Below are positions 5,620 through 9,222 of a DNA stretch of 9,222 nucleotides, piece after piece. Source of the DNA: an uncultured Phycisphaerales bacterium (GTDB lineage Bacteria; Planctomycetota; Phycisphaerae; WQYP01). The DNA lies in assembly GCA_937901265.1 (NCBI GenBank), contig CALCHA010000520.1, forward strand, positions 1 through 9,222. The letters run 5' to 3'. The notes below the pieces were generated by a model that saw only the letters and a program-made list of their open reading frames with translations, did no database searches and was not told where the DNA came from. A program made the translations under genes and the position numbers. Numbering within the stretch: the first letter of the stretch is position 1; the number at the start of each line of letters is the position of its first letter.

Positions 5620-7140
5620 ATGTCCACCACCTACGCTCATGAGCGCAAGCCAGCCTCTGCCACGGCCGCGGGTCAACCCGCCGCGGTGCCGGTGGCCCTG
5701 CCGCCCCCGGAAACTCGCCTGCTCCTGGTCGATGATGATCCGCTCATTGCCGGATCGCTCTCGGAGTTCCTCCGTCTCGAAGGCTATACCGTCGACACCG
5801 CCGGCGATGGCGCCCAGGCCGTCGAGAAGCTCGCCCTCCAACGCTACAACCTCGTCCTGACCGACGTCAACATGCCCCGCTCCAACGGCCTCGAACTCCT
5901 GCGAAATATCCGCACCAACTATCCCGACGTCGTCGTCCTCGTCATCACCGGCTATGGCACGATCGAAAACGCCGTCGAAGCGGTGAAAATGGGGGCATTC
6001 GAATACCTCACCAAGCCCATCATCGACGACGAAATCCGCGTCACCATCCAGAAGGCCCTCAAGCAGCAAACCCTCCTCTCCGAAAATTACCAGCTCAAGC
6101 AACAGCTCGGCCTGCGCTACGGCCTCGACAACATCATCGGCCACGACTACAAGATGCTCAAAATCTTCGACCTCGTCGAAGCCGTCGCCGACTCCCGCAC
6201 CACCGTCCTCATGACCGGCGAATCGGGCACCGGCAAATCCCTCATCGCCCGCGCCATCCACCACCGCTCCCCCAGAAAGAACAAGGCCTTCGTCGAAGTC
6301 TCCTGCGGCTCCATCCCCGAAACCCTCCTCGAATCCGAACTCTTCGGACACGTCAAAGGCAGCTTCACCGGCGCCACCTACGACAAGCAGGGCCGCTTCC
6401 TCGCCGCCGACGGCGGCACCATCTTCCTCGACGAAATCAACTCCGCCTCCCCCGCCTTTCAGGTCAAGCTCCTGCGCGTCCTCCAGGAACGCAAGTTCGA
6501 GCCCGTCGGCAGCAACACCACCATCAGCGTCGACACGCGCGTGGTATTGGCGACCAACCAGGACCTCGCGATGCTCGTCGAGGAAGGCAAGTTCCGCCAG
6601 GACCTCTACTACCGCATCAACGTCGTGAACATCGTCCTGCCGAGCCTGCGGCAACGGCTGGGCGACATTCCGCTCCTTTCCGACTCCTTCCTCACCAAGT
6701 TCGTCAAAGAGATGGGCAAGAAAATCGTCGGGTTCACCGGCGAAGCCATGGACCTCATGCGCCGCTACACCTGGCCCGGCAATGTGCGCGAGCTGGAAAA
6801 CGCCATTGAGCGGGCGGTCGTGCTGACCAAGCGGCCGATGATCACGCCGGACGATCTGCCCCAGCAGCTGCTCGACGCGGTGCTGCCCCAGGTGCCCAAG
6901 CCGGGCATGATGACGCCCGGACCGGGCGCGGTGGCGGGCAACCCCTTCGAGCCCTGGAAGCCCACCCCCCTCAAAACCGCCATCGAAGGCCCGGAGAAAC
7001 AAATCCTCCTGGCCGCCCTCAAGGCCAACGACTGGAACCGCCAGGTCACCGCCGAGCAGTTGGACATCAACCGCACGACGCTCTACAAAAAAATGAAACG
7101 CTATGGCCTCGACGTTCCCGACGGCGAAAATGACGCCTAG
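5620..7140 (+). CDS. Sigma-54-dependent response regulator, NtrC family
   Basis: Encodes 506 residues. A Pro/Ala-rich N-terminal extension (1-31) precedes a receiver domain (about 33-150) with acidic pocket Asp38/Asp39, phosphoacceptor Asp82 in LTDVNMP, Thr110 and Lys132. The AAA+ sigma-54 interaction domain (about 172-400) has Walker A GESGTGKS (200-207), the sigma-54-contacting loop as GSFTGA (247-252, consensus GAFTGA), Walker B IFLDEI (268-273), FRQDLYYR (325-332) and WPGNVREL (385-392). A Pro/Gly-rich linker (about 428-450) leads to a Fis-type helix-turn-helix (459-497, ending TTLYKKMKRYGL). It should hydrolyse ATP to open sigma-54 promoters once phosphorylated. Start 5620 (MSTTYAHE) is preferred for AGAGAG just upstream; 5563 is an in-frame alternative. 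The kinase at 3697-4446 is the likely partner. Confidence 0.96.
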   Translation: MSTTYAHERKPASATAAGQPAAVPVALPPPETRLLLVDDDPLIAGSLSEFLRLEGYTVDTAGDGAQAVEKLALQRYNLVLTDVNMPRSNGLELLRNIRTNYPDVVVLVITGYGTIENAVEAVKMGAFEYLTKPIIDDEIRVTIQKALKQQTLLSENYQLKQQLGLRYGLDNIIGHDYKMLKIFDLVEAVADSRTTVLMTGESGTGKSLIARAIHHRSPRKNKAFVEVSCGSIPETLLESELFGHVKGSFTGATYDKQGRFLAADGGTIFLDEINSASPAFQVKLLRVLQERKFEPVGSNTTISVDTRVVLATNQDLAMLVEEGKFRQDLYYRINVVNIVLPSLRQRLGDIPLLSDSFLTKFVKEMGKKIVGFTGEAMDLMRRYTWPGNVRELENAIERAVVLTKRPMITPDDLPQQLLDAVLPQVPKPGMMTPGPGAVAGNPFEPWKPTPLKTAIEGPEKQILLAALKANDWNRQVTAEQLDINRTTLYKKMKRYGLDVPDGENDA

Positions 7141-7216
7141 GAAATCACCGGGGTGACGGCAGGGGCGGTGGGTTTCCACTCCGGTACCGCACGCCCGCAC
7201 GCCCCGATCCTCGCTG

Positions 7217-7245
7217 TTGCTCGCATGCCTGCCCGTATATATACT
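7217..7245 (+). promoter_or_regulatory. Sigma-70-type promoter for the secreted repeat protein
   Basis: TTGCTC (7217-7222) and TATACT (7240-7245, 5 of 6) are separated by exactly 17 bases in an otherwise GC-rich stretch, with TATATATA covering the -10 region. The predicted start near 7252 gives a leader of about 23 bases with a GGGAG ribosome site. This is the best promoter in the window. It suggests the downstream gene does not depend on the neighbouring sigma-54 activator for basal transcription. Confidence 0.65.
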
Positions 7246-7274
7246 GGCCTTGAAGCAACCTCGGGAGAAGAAGC

Positions 7275-9222
7275 ATGCACAAACCCTTTCGCACCCTGCC
7301 CCTTTCCATCGTCCTGCTCACCCTCACCGCATCCGCCCGCGCCGCCACCTCCGTTACCTGGGACGGCTCCTCCGCCAACTGGACCGACTCCGTCCACTGG
7401 GCCCTCCCCTCCCCCGACTACCCCGACGCCGACCACCCCGCCGGCTCCACCTACGACGTCGCCATCCCCAGCGGCCACCTCGACCTTGAAGGCGGCTCCT
7501 ACACCATCGAGAGTCTCACCAGTGGGTATGCCACCCTCACCAACGGCACCCTCACCCTCGGTGACGCCGGCGCGAACACCCTCTTGACCGTCCCCCAACT
7601 AAACCTCGGCGCCCGCCTCATCCTCGGACCTTCCGCCACCGTCGCCACTGCTCCAACGGCCCCCACGCTCCTCTCCCTCGTCCTCCACGGCAGCCTCGAA
7701 AGCCAAGGCACCCTCACCCTTGGCCCCGGCACCGTGACACTCAACACCAGCTCCAGCGCGTTCAGCCCCCAATTCATCAACTCCGGACACCTCATCATCA
7801 ACCCCGGCGCCGATCAGACCTTTTTCATCCGCTCCGTCCCCTCCCCCACCAGCCTCCCCGACACCTACCCCGCATTCCTCAACTCCGGCACCGTCGACAT
7901 CACCTCCGGAACCCTCTACATCCACGCCGCCGATGACGGCAACACCACCGGCACCTTCAACATCTCCGCCGGCGCCACCCTCCGCCTCGATGCGCTTCTC
8001 ACCTTCGCCCCCGCCAGCACCATCCAGGGCGCCGGCAACGTCCTCGTCCAAAGCGATTACAACAACGACCTCACCCCCCTCCAGCCCGTCACCTTCGCCG
8101 GCGCCTACGCCATCACCGGCGACACCACCATCGATTCCATGCAGGCCATCTTCAACAGCGTCGCGGCCACCGGCTCCGCCACCCTCACCAACGCACAACT
8201 CTCCGGTACCGGAACCCTCACCGTCGGGGGCGCCTTCTCCATCTACAGAACCACTTTCTCCGGCCTGTCCATGGTCCTCAACGGCACCGGCTCCATCCTC
8301 GAATCCAACACCCCTGCTTCCCTCGACATCGGCGGCATCACCACCCTCACCATGTCTTCCACCGTCTCGCTCCCCGCACTCGCCAACTCCGCCATCACCG
8401 TCAAACCCGCCGGCCTCCTCATCCTCACCGGCTTTACCGGCCAGATCGCGTCCACCGTCTCCATCACCAACAACGGCACACTCAATCTCAACAGCATCGC
8501 CCTCCAAGGCTATCAAAGCACACCCGTCCACCCCGTCGGCCTCATCACCAACAATGGCACCCTCACTACCACCAACACCAGCGCACTCGCGAGTTCCGTT
8601 AACTTCAACAACAACGGCATCATCGAAGTCCGCAGCGGCAGCCACTTTACCCTTGCTTCCCCGGGCACAGACACCGCCCTCGCCTCCATCCTTGTCGATT
8701 CCGGTGGCACCCTCCAAGGCTTCCGCCCCCTCCTCGCCGGCTCTCTTACGAACAATGGCTTTATATTCCTCAACAACAGCGGCCATTACACCCTCGGAGT
8801 TGGCACTTCATCCTTCTCCTTCACCAACAACAACATCATCACCTTGAGCGACACCTCCGCCCTCACCATCAATGCCACCTACTCCGATGCCGCTTCCTCC
8901 TCCATCACACTCAATGGCGCCGGCACCAGCCTCACCTTCAACTCCCCCTTCACCATGCTCGGCTCCGTCTCCGGCGCCGGCACCTTCTCCCTCTCCCTCC
9001 CCCCCGCCTACCCCGACACCGGCTCCACCCTCTCCGGCCCCTACTCCCTCACCGGCCTCACCTCCCTCTCCAACGCCCACGCCACCTTCGCCCCCTCTGC
9101 CAGCGCCTCCACCGCATCCCTCCTGCTCGCCAACAACGCCACCCTCTCCGGCAACCTCACCGTCACCTCCTCCCTCACCCTCGACTCCTCCACCATCGAC
9201 GCCGCCCTCACCACCTCCTCCG
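7275..9222 (+). CDS. Secreted Ser/Thr/Asn/Gly-rich beta-helix-type surface protein (3' end outside the window)
   Basis: One uninterrupted frame of 649 codons runs from the ATG at 7275 to the window edge without a stop, so the protein is C-terminally truncated here. GGGAG lies 7 bases before the ATG. Residues 1-23 form a Sec signal peptide (basic start, hydrophobic core, cleavage after ARA). The mature start TSVTWDGSSANWTDSVHW (25-42) resembles the opening motif of autotransporter-like and PEP-CTERM-associated proteins in Planctomycetota and Verrucomicrobiota. The rest is Ser, Thr, Asn, Gly, Ala and Leu with short alternating beta strands and an N-N-G/N-S-G turn motif, which suggests a right-handed parallel beta-helix. 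My reading shows no Cys and only two Lys (3 and one near 375). Codons end overwhelmingly in C. No catalytic motif is visible; adhesin, matrix or S-layer-like roles are guesses. A C-terminal anchor (autotransporter barrel or PEP-CTERM) would lie outside the window. Confidence 0.85.
   Translation, partial: MHKPFRTLPLSIVLLTLTASARAATSVTWDGSSANWTDSVHWALPSPDYPDADHPAGSTYDVAIPSGHLDLEGGSYTIESLTSGYATLTNGTLTLGDAGANTLLTVPQLNLGARLILGPSATVATAPTAPTLLSLVLHGSLESQGTLTLGPGTVTLNTSSSAFSPQFINSGHLIINPGADQTFFIRSVPSPTSLPDTYPAFLNSGTVDITSGTLYIHAADDGNTTGTFNISAGATLRLDALLTFAPASTIQGAGNVLVQSDYNNDLTPLQPVTFAGAYAITGDTTIDSMQAIFNSVAATGSATLTNAQLSGTGTLTVGGAFSIYRTTFSGLSMVLNGTGSILESNTPASLDIGGITTLTMSSTVSLPALANSAITVKPAGLLILTGFTGQIASTVSITNNGTLNLNSIALQGYQSTPVHPVGLITNNGTLTTTNTSALASSVNFNNNGIIEVRSGSHFTLASPGTDTALASILVDSGGTLQGFRPLLAGSLTNNGFIFLNNSGHYTLGVGTSSFSFTNNNIITLSDTSALTINATYSDAASSSITLNGAGTSLTFNSPFTMLGSVSGAGTFSLSLPPAYPDTGSTLSGPYSLTGLTSLSNAHATFAPSASASTASLLLANNATLSGNLTVTSSLTLDSSTIDAALTTSS
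7773..8834 (+). repeat. Degenerate N-[NS]-[GN] coil repeats in the secreted protein
   Basis: The motif [ST/F/L/I]-N-[N/S]-G followed by a short hydrophobic beta strand recurs at residues 169, 203, 399, 426, 446, 493 and 518 (first Asn), for example FINSGHLII, FLNSGTVDI, ITNNGTLNL, LITNNGTLT, FNNNGIIEV, LTNNGFIFL and FTNNNIITL. In the last five the spacings are 27, 20, 47 (about two units) and 25 residues, close to the length of one beta-helix coil. DNA identity between units is low, so they are old or held by protein structure. Confidence 0.6.

Noticed and set aside
7145..7156. Short dyad TCACC/GGTGA just after the response regulator stop as a terminator
   Set aside because: The stem is 4 bp once a loop is allowed and no T-tract follows.
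5491..7200. 569-codon minus-strand frame opposite the response regulator
   Set aside because: The plus strand encodes a complete receiver-AAA+-HTH protein with all motifs; the opposite frame is a high-GC mirror rich in Gly, Glu, Asp and Val.
7599..8786. 395-codon minus-strand Gly/Glu/Val/Ala-rich frame
   Set aside because: It is the antisense of the C-ending Ser/Thr/Leu codons of the secreted protein, and it has no signal peptide or motif. The plus frame has a promoter, ribosome site, signal peptide and repeats.
7933..8847. Ser/Pro/Thr-rich plus-strand frame inside the secreted protein gene
   Set aside because: It is a +1 shadow of the longer frame starting at 7275, lacks a ribosome site, and its composition follows from reading C-rich codons out of frame.

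Overview
The window looks like chromosomal DNA of a high-GC, Gram-negative-type bacterium. Planctomycetota (a Phycisphaerae-like member) is my best guess, from three things: a sigma-54 two-component pair, a long C-skewed secreted protein opening with a planctomycete-style W-D-G...N-W motif, and a ribosomal protein cluster cut off from rplK and rpoBC. The lineage is inference. No rRNA, tRNA, CRISPR, transposase or phage gene is visible.

Layout. At 2-106 (+) there is the probable tail of an unidentified gene. At 430-2337, on the minus strand and in transcriptional order, lie rplA (L1), rplJ (L10) and rplL (L7/L12). A strong hairpin follows rplL, and a long inverted repeat in the rplJ leader is a candidate L10 autoregulatory element. 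A 361-base gap with a candidate rplA promoter separates the cluster from modA (2699-3475, minus), a periplasmic molybdate-binding protein with no modB or modC beside it. Divergent from modA is a small soluble histidine kinase (3697-4446, +). A membrane-anchored SGNH hydrolase-like gene (4451-5455, minus) runs into the kinase gene tail to tail with 4 bases between stop codons. Divergent from the SGNH gene is a sigma-54 response regulator of the NtrC class (5620-7140, +). A good sigma-70 promoter then precedes a large secreted Ser/Thr/Asn/Gly-rich protein (7275 to beyond 9222, +), which stays open to the window edge.

How the genes may work together. rplA-rplJ-rplL make the L1 stalk and the L10-(L7/L12) stalk of the 50S subunit. 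The kinase and the response regulator are the obvious cognate pair: a cytoplasmic NtrB-like kinase phosphorylating an NtrC-like activator. They flank the SGNH gene, which sits on the opposite strand and could be a target, but I see no convincing -24/-12 site here. The secreted protein is probably a surface or matrix beta-helix protein with its own sigma-70 promoter.

Most of the window is ordinary. The points most worth a second look are the rplJ leader inverted repeat, the isolated ribosomal cluster beside a lone modA, and the extreme composition of the truncated secreted protein.
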